64,000 bases of DNA, taken from assembly GCA_016872725.1 (NCBI GenBank), contig VGZC01000006.1:62001-126000 (forward strand), in the 5' to 3' direction. This DNA comes from Planctomycetota bacterium. GTDB lineage: Bacteria > Planctomycetota > Planctomycetia > Pirellulales > Pirellulaceae. Numbering within the stretch: the first letter of the stretch is position 1; every line of letters begins with the position of its first letter. Position numbers and translations under genes: made by a program. The notes beneath the pieces are model-generated. The model did no database searches, was not told where the DNA came from, and saw only the letters and a program-made list of their open reading frames with translations. Below, in pieces: positions 54,054 through 63,331 of this stretch.

Positions 54054-56240
54054 ATGAAAACGATACTGTTGTATCGATCGCGCGGCCCACGCGCGGGTCA
54101 CGCGGCGCGCGGCGGGGGATTGGAGTTCGTACCGCGCGCCGCGCGTTGTCTGACGATCGCGGCGATCTTGGCATCCGCTCCGTCGTTGGTGCGCGGGCAA
54201 CCCGCCGACCCGCTCGACGCCGCCCGCGCCGCGGTCGACGCGGCGCGGCAGGCGAAGGCCGACGCCGAGAAGGCGCTCGCCGAGGCCAAGGACCGAATCG
54301 CCAAGGCGACGGCCGACGCGGCGGCGGCGGAAAAGGCCGTTCAAGAAAAGGCCGAGGCCGAACGGAAGGCGGTCGAGGCGTTCGCCTCGCAGGAAACGTT
54401 CGCGGCCGACAAGGCGTTGGTCGAGGCGAAAAACGCGGTGCCCAAGGCCGAGCAGGCGTTTCGGGAAGCCGAAGCCGCGCTCGCCAAAGCGGCGAAAGAC
54501 CTCGAAGGTGCGAAGGCCGCGCGCGATGATGCGGCAGCCAAGAAAGCGGCCGCCGAGAAAGGGCTCGCCGATGCTCCCGAGGCCGAAAAAGCCAACGCCG
54601 AAAAGACGCTCAACGATAAGAAAGCCTCGCTCGACGGCGCCGAGCAAGCGATGCAGGCCGCCCAGCAAGCGGCCGATAAGGCCACTCAGGAGAAGGATGC
54701 CAAGGCCGAGCAGCGGAACGCCGCGCGCGACGCCCTCCTGAAGGCGAGGGAACGCGCGGGGCAGGCCAAGGCGGCGGCCATCGGCGGACTCAAGCCGCTC
54801 GCCGCAGGCGCATGGACGTACGAAAAGGCCCGCCATCTGCTGGCCCGAGCCGGTTTCGCCGGCCCGCCCGAGGAGATCGCCCGACTCTATGAAATGGGGC
54901 TCTACGCCGCCGTCGATGAATTGGTCGACTATCACCTGCAACCGGAGCCGGCCGGCTGGTTCGATGCGTTTCCCCACCTGCGGACCGCGCCGTGGGAACG
55001 CCATTTGAACGAGGCCCAACGCGCGGAACTGGACCAATCGCGCGTCTCGTTCCGCTGGGAACAACATCACCGTCTTCGCCGCGCATGGCTTCAGCGGATG
55101 GTCGAAACGAAACGGCCCCTCCAGGAAAAACTCGCCTTGTTCTGGCACGGCCATTTCGCGTGCAGTTATCTGGCCGCCGAAGACTCGTACTCGATGTGGC
55201 AACAAAACGAGATGTTCCGTCGGCGCGCTTCCGGGAACTTCGGAGCCTTGCTGCACGGCATCGCGCACGATCCGGCGATGATCCGGTACCTCGACAACCA
55301 CGTCAACTTCAAGGGATCGGGCAACGAGAACCTCGGCCGGGAAATCCTCGAACTCTTCTCGATGGGGGAAGGGAAGGGCTACACGGAGCAGGATCTCGCC
55401 GAGGCGGCCCGCGCGTTGACGGGCTACAACTTCGAGTACCACAACGGCCAGTTCAAGTTCATTGCGAGCCGCCACGACACGAATGAGAAGGTCATCTTCG
55501 GCAAGAAGGGTAATTTCGGGGGCGACGAGCTGGTCGACTTGATCCTCCAGCAACCGCCGACGTCACGATACATCACCCGAAAACTCTTCCGATACTTCGC
55601 GCACGATAATCCCGATCCGGCGGTGATTGAGACGATGTCGTCCGTTCTGATCGCGCATCAGTACGAACTCCAGCCCATGCTTCGGAATTTCTTCTGCTCC
55701 GAGGAGTTTTTCAGCGAACGGTCGATGGGCACGCACATCAAGAGCCCGGTCGAACTGATCGTGTCGGCCGCCCGGACGCTGAAACTCGAACGCGTCGATT
55801 ACAACGCGATCGACGCGACGGTGTCCGACATGGGACAGCGGTTGTTCGAGCCGCCCAATGTGGCGGGCTGGGAAGGGGGGCGCGCTTGGATCGACGCGAG
55901 TTCGCTCCTCTTGCGCTATAACGCGCTCGCGAATCTGGTGGAACAGGCGGATATCGTGTCGGGGCTCCAGTCGACCGGCCTTTCGGATCCCGCGGCGATT
56001 GTCGATTACCTCGCCCGCGCGTATCTCAATGTGCCGCTCAGCGATCCCAAACGCCAGGAACTGATCTCCCACCTCGGCGCACTTCCGCCCCCGGATCAGT
56101 GGGCGAATCAGCGGGGCGAAATCAACACCAAACTCCGCGTCGTACTCGTCGCGCTCGTCAGTCTTCCCGAGCATCAGCTCGCCCAGTCGCTGTTCCAATC
56201 CGATTCGACCTTGGCCCGACTCGACGATTCGCCGCGCTGA
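54054..56240 (+). CDS. DUF1800 exported protein with N-terminal Ala/Lys/Glu coiled coil
   Basis: Encodes 728 residues. A signal peptide ends near SLVRGQPADP. Residues about 55-250 are a low-complexity Ala/Lys/Glu/Asp coiled coil. The DUF1800 domain (about 265-720) begins WTYEKARHLLARAGFAGPPEEIARLYEMG and includes LALFWHGHFACS, the block ENLGREILELFSMG and ARALTGYNF. Family members are secreted, often encoded beside DUF1501 proteins, and their function is unknown. The next gene, 43 bp downstream, is that DUF1501 partner. The pairing is a hallmark of planctomycetes and many Bacteroidetes/Proteobacteria. Confidence 0.88.
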   Translation: MKTILLYRSRGPRAGHAARGGGLEFVPRAARCLTIAAILASAPSLVRGQPADPLDAARAAVDAARQAKADAEKALAEAKDRIAKATADAAAAEKAVQEKAEAERKAVEAFASQETFAADKALVEAKNAVPKAEQAFREAEAALAKAAKDLEGAKAARDDAAAKKAAAEKGLADAPEAEKANAEKTLNDKKASLDGAEQAMQAAQQAADKATQEKDAKAEQRNAARDALLKARERAGQAKAAAIGGLKPLAAGAWTYEKARHLLARAGFAGPPEEIARLYEMGLYAAVDELVDYHLQPEPAGWFDAFPHLRTAPWERHLNEAQRAELDQSRVSFRWEQHHRLRRAWLQRMVETKRPLQEKLALFWHGHFACSYLAAEDSYSMWQQNEMFRRRASGNFGALLHGIAHDPAMIRYLDNHVNFKGSGNENLGREILELFSMGEGKGYTEQDLAEAARALTGYNFEYHNGQFKFIASRHDTNEKVIFGKKGNFGGDELVDLILQQPPTSRYITRKLFRYFAHDNPDPAVIETMSSVLIAHQYELQPMLRNFFCSEEFFSERSMGTHIKSPVELIVSAARTLKLERVDYNAIDATVSDMGQRLFEPPNVAGWEGGRAWIDASSLLLRYNALANLVEQADIVSGLQSTGLSDPAAIVDYLARAYLNVPLSDPKRQELISHLGALPPPDQWANQRGEINTKLRVVLVALVSLPEHQLAQSLFQSDSTLARLDDSPR

Positions 56241-56283
56241 CTCGCGTGTCCAAGACCGCAAGAACGCAAGACAGGAGGTAGTC

Positions 56284-57537
56284 ATGTCCCGTATTCCGAT
56301 CACGACTCGGCGCGATCTGCTGACCTGCGGACTTGGATTGGTCGGTGTGAGCGCGGCGTTGCCGGATTTCTTGATCCGTTCGGCGCTCGCCGATCCCGCG
56401 CCCGCGTCGCAGGATCCAAGCCAAGTCGCCGTGATCATTGAGATGAGCGGCGGCAATGATACGTTGAGCACGGTCATTCCGCATTCGAGCAAGACGTATG
56501 CCGAGGGCCGCAAGACGACGCGGATCCCCGAGAACGAGATCATCAAGATCAACGATGAATTCGGGTTCCATCCGAAACTGCAGGGATTCAAGGCCCTGTT
56601 GGACGAGGGTCGCATGGCGATCCTGCCGGGCGTCGGCCATCCGCAGCCCAACTACAGCCATTTCTCGGCGATGGACATTTGGCACGTCGCGGACGAGCGG
56701 GGACGTTGCCCGGAGGTCCCGTACGGCTGGATCGGCCGCGCCGTGGATTCCGGGTTCGGCGAGGCGTCGCAGCCGATCCTCGCCGTCGCGGTCGGCCCCG
56801 ACAAGGCGCCGCCCGCGTTCAAGGGTCCGAAGCACGCGGGGATCTCGTTCCGCCGTCCCGAGTCGTTCCGGTATACGGGCGACAAGGACGACGCGGCCCG
56901 CGCCGCACTCTACAAGCGGCTGCACGAACATCCCAGCGCGCCGGCCGGAGAGAACCTCGACTTCCTCTCGCGCACGGCGCTTGCCGCGAACGTGAGCAGC
57001 GAGGAGATCCGTCGATTGGCAAGCTCGTACGAGCCGAAGGTCGAGTATCCGAAGACAGGCCTCGCGCGCAATCTGCGGGCGATCGCAGGCTTGGTCAAAG
57101 GCGGACTGGGGACGCGGGTCTATTACACCATGCAAGGTGGATACGATACGCACAGCAACCAGCGGCAACAGCACGATCGATTGCTGAGCGAGTTGAACGA
57201 CGCGGTGGCGGCGTTCCAGCACGATTTGGCCCAGCAAGGCCAGGACGGCCGCGTTCTGACGCTGACGTTCAGCGAATTCAGCCGCAACGTCAAGGAAAAC
57301 GGAAGCCAGGGAACGGACCACGGCCACGCGGGCGCGATGTTCTTCTTCGGAACCAAGCTCAAGCCCGGATTCCGCGGCGCTTATCCGAGCCTCGAGGATG
57401 TCCATCAGGTTCGCAACGGGGCGCTGAAGCACAACGTCGATTTCCGGAGCGTTTATACGACCGTTCTGGAAAAGTGGATCGGCGTTCCCGCGGCCCCCGC
57501 GCTCGGCCCGTATCCGATCGTCGACCTCTTCGCCTGA
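56284..57537 (+). CDS. DUF1501 Tat-exported protein
   Basis: Encodes 417 residues. A twin-arginine signal (TTRRDLLTCGLGLVGVSAALPDF) leads the protein. The family core is VIIEMSGGNDTLSTVIP, then GFHPKLQGFKALLDEGRMAILPGVGHPQPNYSHFSAMDIWH and, near the end, GTDHGHAGAMFFFG shared with sulfatase-like alkaline-phosphatase folds. The His/Asp residues in these motifs could bind metal. Preceded by AGGAGG and 43 bp after the DUF1800 gene, so the two form one unit. Biochemical function is unknown; the Tat route implies cofactor or folding in the cytoplasm before export. Confidence 0.9.
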   Translation: MSRIPITTRRDLLTCGLGLVGVSAALPDFLIRSALADPAPASQDPSQVAVIIEMSGGNDTLSTVIPHSSKTYAEGRKTTRIPENEIIKINDEFGFHPKLQGFKALLDEGRMAILPGVGHPQPNYSHFSAMDIWHVADERGRCPEVPYGWIGRAVDSGFGEASQPILAVAVGPDKAPPAFKGPKHAGISFRRPESFRYTGDKDDAARAALYKRLHEHPSAPAGENLDFLSRTALAANVSSEEIRRLASSYEPKVEYPKTGLARNLRAIAGLVKGGLGTRVYYTMQGGYDTHSNQRQQHDRLLSELNDAVAAFQHDLAQQGQDGRVLTLTFSEFSRNVKENGSQGTDHGHAGAMFFFGTKLKPGFRGAYPSLEDVHQVRNGALKHNVDFRSVYTTVLEKWIGVPAAPALGPYPIVDLFA

Positions 57538-57585
57538 GCGGCACGGCGCGGGGGGCGGGGACGGCGGAGGTGTGGATTTCGGCCG

Positions 57586-58725
57586 ATGATTGCGCGAATC
57601 GCGAAATGGACGGCGGTCGTCACGGTCGCGGTCGTCGGGCTGTTCGTCTGGTGGACGTGGTCGGCGCCCGTGGAAGTCGTCGAGCCGCGGCGCGGCGGGA
57701 TCGTGGCCGAGGCCATGGGCACGGGAACGCTCGAGGCGCGCGTCGCCACGACGATCAGTCCGAAAATCGCGGGCCGCATCCAGCAGGTGCTCGCCGACCA
57801 GGGTGAACGCGTCGCGGCGGGCGCGCTGCTCGTTCAACTCGACGATGAGGAACTTCGCCAACAGGTGGCGATCGCCGAAGCGAACGTCGAGACGGCGCAA
57901 GCCGCGGCCGCGCGGTTTCGCGCCGACAAGGAGCGGGCCTCCACGATTTTCGAACAGGCGACGCGGCATGAAGGCAGGATCAAGTCGCTGCAGGAGCGCG
58001 GCGCGGCGACCGTCGAGGACCTCGAGCGCGCGTCCGAGTCGCTGTCGGTCGCGTCGGCCGATCTCGCCCGAGCCGAAGCCGCGATCACCGAATCGGAAAA
58101 GGCCCGCGCGTCGGCCGAAAAATCGCTCGAATATCAACGAGCTCGGCTTCGCGATACGCGCATCGAAGCCCCGTTCGACGGCCTGATCATCGAACGGAGG
58201 CGCGAGGCCGGCGACGTCGTTGTACCGGGCAGCTCCGTGCTCACCGTCGTTTCGACCGACGTCCTCTGGATCCGCGCCTGGGTCGACGAAACGGAAATGG
58301 CCCGGATCGCCGTCGGCCAGCCCGCGCGCGTCGTATTCCGCTCCGAGCCCGGCAAGGCCTATGACGGAAAGGTCGTTCGGCTCGGAAGACAATCCGATCG
58401 GGAATCGCGGGAGTTCGTCGCCGAGGTCGAGGTGGCGCGGCTGCCGGGGAATTGGGCGATTGGGCAGCGCGCCGAGGTCTTCATCGAGACGGCTCGGCGC
58501 GCGGATTGCCTCCTGGCGCCGTCCCGCACCGTGGTTTTTTCCCTCGAAGGAGCCGGCGTATTCGTCGACGACGACGGCATCGCCCGATGGAGACCGGTCA
58601 AGACGGGCCTTCGAGGGCGCGACACCATCGAGATTATTGAAGGGCTCGACGAATCCGACAGGCTGATCGAGGCTCCCGCGGGTTCCTCGCCCCTATCGGA
58701 CGGAAAGAGGGTCCGGCCGCGATGA
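57586..58725 (+). CDS. HlyD/MacA-type periplasmic adaptor
   Basis: Encodes 379 residues. One N-terminal membrane span (WTAVVTVAVVGLFVWWTW) anchors it. The lipoyl-like half-motifs ISPKIAGRIQQVLADQGERVAAGALLVQLDDEEL and LRDTRIEAPFDGLIIERRREAGDVV flank an alpha-helical hairpin (about residues 100-180) rich in Ala and Glu; a beta-barrel domain follows (LWIRAWVDETEMARIAVGQPARV). It links an inner-membrane ABC transporter to an outer-membrane channel. Its stop overlaps the start of the permease by four bases, so the three genes from here form one operon. The outer-membrane protein is not in the window. Confidence 0.9.
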   Translation: MIARIAKWTAVVTVAVVGLFVWWTWSAPVEVVEPRRGGIVAEAMGTGTLEARVATTISPKIAGRIQQVLADQGERVAAGALLVQLDDEELRQQVAIAEANVETAQAAAARFRADKERASTIFEQATRHEGRIKSLQERGAATVEDLERASESLSVASADLARAEAAITESEKARASAEKSLEYQRARLRDTRIEAPFDGLIIERRREAGDVVVPGSSVLTVVSTDVLWIRAWVDETEMARIAVGQPARVVFRSEPGKAYDGKVVRLGRQSDRESREFVAEVEVARLPGNWAIGQRAEVFIETARRADCLLAPSRTVVFSLEGAGVFVDDDGIARWRPVKTGLRGRDTIEIIEGLDESDRLIEAPAGSSPLSDGKRVRPR

Positions 58726-59933
58726 ACCTCGCCATCAAGGATATCCGGCACAGTCTCGGCCGCTTCGCGCTGACGTCCGTTGGCGTCGGCATGTTGCTGA
58801 TGGTCGTCATGGGAATGGGAGGCATCTATCGAGGAATCATCGAGGATGCGACGCTGCTGATCGACCGCGTGGGAACCGACTTCTGGATCGTTCAGCGCGG
58901 AACGCGGGGTCCGTTCGCCGAAGTTTCCCGCGTGCCGTCCAACCTGGTGCATCGGGCGATGTCGGTGCCGGGAATCGCGTCGTCGCGCGAGTTCGTGTAC
59001 CACACGATTCAGCGCGAACACAACGGTCGGCTCCTGCGCATCGCCGTGATGGGGCTGAGCTGGCCGATGGACAAAGGGGAATGGCTGACGCTGACCGCCG
59101 GCCGATCGCTCGAACGCAATCACTTCGAAATGATCGCGGACGAATCGCTCGGACTCCCGCTCGGTACCGTTATCCAGCTCGGCAGGGAATCGTACGCGGT
59201 GGTCGGCACGACACGCCATCTCATCAGCGCGAACGGGGATGGCGTCGCGTTCGTGACCGTGCGCGACGCGCTGGACATCCAGGCCGATGCGCCGGGAGAA
59301 TCGATCCGCCTGGAGCGCGCCGCACGGGAAGCGAGGGGCCGCGAGTTCGAGCTCGTTCTGCAACAGCCAGGCCTCCTATCCAATGCCGAACGGCCCTCCA
59401 TGGAACTCCCGGCCGTGGCCCGGCCGCAGCTCAGCGCGGTCATGGTCTCGATCGCCCACGGCGCGGATCCGGACACGGTCGCGGAGGTACTGGGCGGTTG
59501 GCAAGACGTTTCCTTCTTCTCGAAACAAGGCCAGCGCGAGTTGTTGCTGAAGGGATCGGTCGAGAAGGTGCGGCGTCAGATCGGCCTGTTCCGCGCCCTG
59601 CTGACGACCATCGCCGCGATCATCATGGCGCTCATCCTCTACACCATGACGCTCGACAAGATCCACTCGCTCGCCATTCTCAAACTGATCGGCGCGTCGA
59701 ACACCTTGATCCTGGCGATGATCCTGCAACAGGCGCTGCTCCTCGGCGGAATCGGATTCGGGATCGCCATCGCGCTTGGCGATCGGATCTTCCCGTTATT
59801 TCCGCGGCGTGTGATCATCACCGCGAACGATTTGGGCGGGCTTGCCCTGATCGTACTGGGAATCTCGATCGCGTCGAGCCTGCTCGGCATTTGGAAGGCG
59901 GTTCGGATTCCGCCGGGCGAGGCGCTGGCATGA
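58722..59933 (+). CDS. FtsX/MacB-like ABC transporter permease
   Basis: Encodes 403 residues. One span at residues 14-36 (ALTSVGVGMLLMVVMGMGGIY), a large extracytoplasmic domain (about 40-280) and three C-terminal spans (about 290-400: LLTTIAAIIMALILYTMTL, ILAMILQQALLLGGIGFGIAIAL and LGGLALIVLGISIASSLLGIW). This is the type VII ABC layout of MacB/LolC/FtsX. It probably transmits force for export or lipoprotein handling rather than forming a classical pore. ATGA overlaps join it to the adaptor before and the ATPase after. Confidence 0.88.
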   Translation: MNLAIKDIRHSLGRFALTSVGVGMLLMVVMGMGGIYRGIIEDATLLIDRVGTDFWIVQRGTRGPFAEVSRVPSNLVHRAMSVPGIASSREFVYHTIQREHNGRLLRIAVMGLSWPMDKGEWLTLTAGRSLERNHFEMIADESLGLPLGTVIQLGRESYAVVGTTRHLISANGDGVAFVTVRDALDIQADAPGESIRLERAAREARGREFELVLQQPGLLSNAERPSMELPAVARPQLSAVMVSIAHGADPDTVAEVLGGWQDVSFFSKQGQRELLLKGSVEKVRRQIGLFRALLTTIAAIIMALILYTMTLDKIHSLAILKLIGASNTLILAMILQQALLLGGIGFGIAIALGDRIFPLFPRRVIITANDLGGLALIVLGISIASSLLGIWKAVRIPPGEALA

Positions 59934-60649
59934 ACTCGGCGCGACCGGCCTGGGCCATCGAGACCGAAGGACTCACGAAGGTCTATGGATCGGGAAACAC
60001 CGAAGTCGTCGCGCTGCGCGACGTCGGTATGCGTGTGCGGCCTTCCGAACTCGTGGCCTTGTTGGGGCCGAGCGGTTCGGGCAAGTCGACCTTCCTGGCG
60101 GCCGTCGGCCTGATCAACGCGCCGACCTCGGGACGCGTGCGCATCGGAGGCCGCGATGTGCTCGACGGCCCCAAGGCTCTGATCGATCCGCGGACGTTTC
60201 GGCGCCGCCATATCGGCTTCGTCTTCCAGAAGTCGAATTTGATTCCGTTCCTTTCGGCCGTGGAGAACGTACGGATCGCGCTCCAGATCAACGGCGAATC
60301 GGCGCGCGCGGGTCGCCGCCGCGCGATGGAGCTGCTGGACTATTTGGATGTGGCCGATCGGGCCGACCACGATCCGACCATGTTGTCCGGCGGCCAACAG
60401 CAGCGCGTCGCCGTCGCCCGCGCCCTTGCGAACCGACCGAGCGTGATCCTGGCCGACGAACCAACCGCCGCGCTCGACAGCCGCCGCGGACGCCAGGTGA
60501 TGGACCTGTTCCGAAAAGTGGCCCATGAACAAGGCGCGGCGGTCATCGTCGTCACGCATGACCACCGTTCGCTCGATCTGTTCGACACGCACTATGAAAT
60601 GGAAGACGGCCGCCTTCGCGAGATCGCGCCGTCGACGGAGCCGGCGTGA
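59930..60649 (+). CDS. ABC transporter ATPase (MacB/LolD-like)
   Basis: Encodes 239 residues. Walker A GPSGSGKST, Q-loop VFQKSNLIPFLSAVENV, signature LSGGQQQRVAVARALANRP, Walker B VILADEPTAALD and switch His VVTHDHR are intact. Sequence and length fit LolD/MacB-type partners of FtsX permeases. It overlaps the permease stop by four bases. Together with the HlyD-type adaptor it makes a three-part exporter, plausibly for small hydrophobic compounds or lipoproteins. No regulatory gene is adjacent. Confidence 0.94.
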   Translation: MNSARPAWAIETEGLTKVYGSGNTEVVALRDVGMRVRPSELVALLGPSGSGKSTFLAAVGLINAPTSGRVRIGGRDVLDGPKALIDPRTFRRRHIGFVFQKSNLIPFLSAVENVRIALQINGESARAGRRRAMELLDYLDVADRADHDPTMLSGGQQQRVAVARALANRPSVILADEPTAALDSRRGRQVMDLFRKVAHEQGAAVIVVTHDHRSLDLFDTHYEMEDGRLREIAPSTEPA

Positions 60650-60863
60650 CGCGGACGGGCCGCCCGCCGAGCGGAAAACGGTGGAACGGGCCCCTGTTCA
60701 TCGGACAATACGGCGCGGGGCCGGGACCGGCGTACTAGGTGACTGGCCAGATCAAGGAACTTTCCGTATACCATCGGGCGATCCGGTCCGACGAGCCGGC
60801 CGAACGGCCGCGCGGCGCTTCCCCGTGAGGATCGCCAGGTGCCCTTGGAGTCGGAGGTATGAC

Positions 60864-62099
60864 ATGACCTTGCGCGACATCGCTCGCCTGCATGCGGAAC
60901 TGACGCGTCGCTATTTCCTGAGGCTCGGGGCCGTGGGCGGCGCATTCCTCGCGCGGGGAACGGCCCGGGCCGAACCGACCGACGACGCCCTTGCGCGGCG
61001 CATCGCCGAGATCGAACCCTACTTCACGCCCGCGCCCGAGTTCCGCGACGTGTCGCGCGGCACGCCTCTGCCGCATTCCTTGAGCGACGATACCAAGCGC
61101 GAAGTCGGACTCACGCGAGAAACCTGGAGGCTCGAAGTCGTTTCCGATCCCGAGAGCCCGTGCAAGGTCGGGAACCGGCTTACCCGAGCGGACAACACGG
61201 CGCTGGATTTCGCGGGATTGATGAAGATCGCCGACACGCGGTCCGTTCGATTCGCCAAGATCATGACCTGTTTGAACGTGCCTCGCCCGCTCGGAATGGG
61301 GCTCTGGGAAGGCGTGCCCCTTCGCGACATCGTCTGGCTCGCCGAACCCCGCGAGGATTTTCGCCGCGTCTTCTATTACGGCTACCATCATGACGATCCC
61401 AAACAGCTCTTCCGTAGTTCGCTGCCTGTCGCGCGCGTGCTCGAAGATCCGTTCGACCTTCCGCCCGTCATCGTCTGTTACAAGCTGAACGGGGAATGGC
61501 TCGACAGTGTGCGTGGCGGACCCGTTCGAATCGTCGTACCCGAGGACTATGGATTCAAGTCGATCAAGTGGCTGTCGCATGTCGTGCTGAGCAACCTCCC
61601 GCACGCGAACGACACGTACGCGAACGGAAACAACGACCTCGATAGCCCGCTCAAGACGTTCAGCGCCGTATTGACGATGCCCGAGGCGGTGCGCGCGGGC
61701 GAACCGATCCCGATCACCGGTTACGCGCAGGTCGGAATGGGCGGTCTTGCGAAGGTGCAGGTCTCGGTGGAACGGGACGGGCCGACCGAGGGCCGTGAGC
61801 CGGCCGGCGCATGGCGCGACGCGGACCTCCTCGAACCGCCGGACGATTGGGGCGCCGTTCCGGGTGGGAAGGTCCCCAAGGATACGATCGGATTCGAACC
61901 CGAATCCGGGCGGCCCCGATCCTGGCCGATGCGCTGGACGCGCGCGCACTGGGCAACCCTGCTCCCTCCGATGACGGCGGGAGAGTACATACTCAAGAGC
62001 CGAACAGTCGATTCGCGCGGCTCGGTCCAACCGATGCCGCGCCCTTTCCGAAAATCGGGGCACGCGGCGATCGAGGAACGCTCGTTCACCGTGAAATAG
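60864..62099 (+). CDS. Tat-exported sulfite-oxidase-like molybdoenzyme
   Basis: Encodes 411 residues. The start ATG 60864 follows CGGAGGTATG. The N-terminus has a Tat-type signal (LTRRYFLRLGAVGGAFLARG). The molybdopterin domain (about 80-275) includes KIMTCLNVPRPLG with Cys136, the expected molybdenum ligand position of the sulfite oxidase family, and YGFKSIKWLSHVVLSN. A C-terminal immunoglobulin-like dimerisation domain follows (about 280-405, GEPIPITGYAQVGMGGLAKVQVSVERDG). It may oxidise sulfite or act on another small substrate; the heme domain of animal sulfite oxidase is absent. It needs Mo-cofactor, and moaC lies 32 kb away in this window. The stop is eight bases from that of the convergent gene. 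Confidence 0.85.
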   Translation: MTLRDIARLHAELTRRYFLRLGAVGGAFLARGTARAEPTDDALARRIAEIEPYFTPAPEFRDVSRGTPLPHSLSDDTKREVGLTRETWRLEVVSDPESPCKVGNRLTRADNTALDFAGLMKIADTRSVRFAKIMTCLNVPRPLGMGLWEGVPLRDIVWLAEPREDFRRVFYYGYHHDDPKQLFRSSLPVARVLEDPFDLPPVIVCYKLNGEWLDSVRGGPVRIVVPEDYGFKSIKWLSHVVLSNLPHANDTYANGNNDLDSPLKTFSAVLTMPEAVRAGEPIPITGYAQVGMGGLAKVQVSVERDGPTEGREPAGAWRDADLLEPPDDWGAVPGGKVPKDTIGFEPESGRPRSWPMRWTRAHWATLLPPMTAGEYILKSRTVDSRGSVQPMPRPFRKSGHAAIEERSFTVK

Positions 62100-62107
62100 C
62101 GTTGGAA

Positions 62108-63010
62108 CTAGGCGAGGAAGGCCGCGCGCAGCGCGTCGAGGTGCCTTCGGGATTCCTGACGCGGGTCGCCGCCTTCCTCGTATTCGAGCACGACGTACCC
62201 TCGGTAGCCGACATCGCGCAGGATCGCGGCGATGCGACCGAAGTCCATCGGTTGCGACTTGCCCGATCGGTCGGCCACGGTCACCTTGACCTGCACGTTG
62301 ATGGCATGCGGCGCGGTCTTCGCGAGATCCCCGTAGACGTCGTCCGAGCGGAAATTGCCCGTATCGAGATTCACGCCGAACCACACGCTCTTCACGTCGT
62401 TGACGATGGCGAGGAGGCCGTCGGCGGTCGCCGTCGGACCTCCATGGTTCTCGACCGCCAGGTGGACTCCCCGACTTCCCGCGTAGTCGCAACATTCCTC
62501 GAAGGCCTCGACGATCCTCCGGTGGGCTTCCTCGGGCGACGATCCCTTGGGCACGTCCCCCGCGAAAACCCGGATGACCGGGGCTCCGAGCAGGACCGAG
62601 TGATCGACCCACGCCTTCACGTGCGCAATCCATCGATCCCGTTCGGCGCCCGGCGGAAGACCAAAGTCGTTCCGGACCGCCGTGCCCGAGACGTCGAGCC
62701 CCAATCGAAAACAGGTCCGCCGCAGGTCGCGAAGGTACTCGTCGGTGACGGGGTCCGGGAAATAGTAACTCGTCAGTTCCGTTCCTTCGAGCTCGAACGC
62801 GGCGCAATCCGCGACGAAGTCGGCGAGCGTCATGCGGGCGTCCGATCCCTGCAGCAGCGCGCGGTAGCTGTACGCCGCGAGACTGAACTTGAAATGCGAT
62901 CCTTCCGGACGCACGGGCGGTTCGGCCGTCGATCCCCGAGGAACGCGGCTCGCCGCCAACGCCGCGACCGATCCGATCAGCCACGCACGTCGATCGAATA
63001 CGCTCGCCAT
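62108..63010 (-). CDS. Sugar phosphate isomerase/epimerase-like TIM-barrel protein, exported
   Basis: Encodes 300 residues. A longer open frame upstream is rejected because it would translate a tandem duplication; ATG 63010 follows GGAGGTTCCCC. A Tat-like signal (FDRRAWLIGSVAALAASRVP) is present. The xylose-isomerase-like TIM barrel contains FKFSLAAYSYRALLQG, VRNDFGLPPGAERDRWI, VHLAVENHGGPTATADGLL, FGVNLDTGNFRSDDVYGDL and VKVTVADRSGKSQPMDF, with the Glu/His/Asp metal-binding pattern of the AP-endonuclease-2 family. It probably interconverts keto- and aldo-sugars in the periplasm, like other planctomycete members. Convergent with the molybdoenzyme. Confidence 0.87.
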   Translation of the reverse strand: MASVFDRRAWLIGSVAALAASRVPRGSTAEPPVRPEGSHFKFSLAAYSYRALLQGSDARMTLADFVADCAAFELEGTELTSYYFPDPVTDEYLRDLRRTCFRLGLDVSGTAVRNDFGLPPGAERDRWIAHVKAWVDHSVLLGAPVIRVFAGDVPKGSSPEEAHRRIVEAFEECCDYAGSRGVHLAVENHGGPTATADGLLAIVNDVKSVWFGVNLDTGNFRSDDVYGDLAKTAPHAINVQVKVTVADRSGKSQPMDFGRIAAILRDVGYRGYVVLEYEEGGDPRQESRRHLDALRAAFLA

Positions 63011-63096
63011 GGGGAACCTCCATTCATGCAGCGCCAAGCCAGCCACCGATACGGGCCTCATGCGTCGGCCCGAATTGTAGCAAACAGGCGGCCGGC

Positions 63097-63204
63097 CCAC
63101 CAAACGTTTTCCGCGGCCGCCAGGCGCAACGACGTCGGCATGGAGTACGACAGCCGCATCGCCGCCACCACCAAACGTTTTCCGCGGCCGCCAGGCGCAA
63201 CGAC
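63097..63204. repeat. Tandem duplication with two 37-bp identical segments, 71 bp apart
   Basis: The same 37 bases, beginning CCACCAAACGTTTTCCGCGG, occur at 63097-63133 and 63168-63204. The second copy starts 71 bp after the first. It is noncoding and lies upstream of the isomerase-like gene. Confidence 0.9.
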
Positions 63205-63241
63205 AGGCAGACGTCGAGGACGCCATTGCCCGGAATGGCGC

Positions 63242-63331
63242 TCACCGGGTTCACCGGGTTCACCGGGTTCACCGGGTTCACCGGGTTCACTGGGTTCACC
63301 GGGTTCACCGGGTTCACCGGGTTCACCGGGT
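63242..63331. repeat. Ten-copy 9-bp tandem array TCACCGGGT
   Basis: 90 bp, ten exact nine-base units except one C-to-T in unit six. It begins in the region after the isomerase-like gene's promoter and runs into the last codons of the HTTM gene; on the minus strand each unit reads GGTGAACCC-type and contains a TGA that serves as the stop. Confidence 0.95.
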
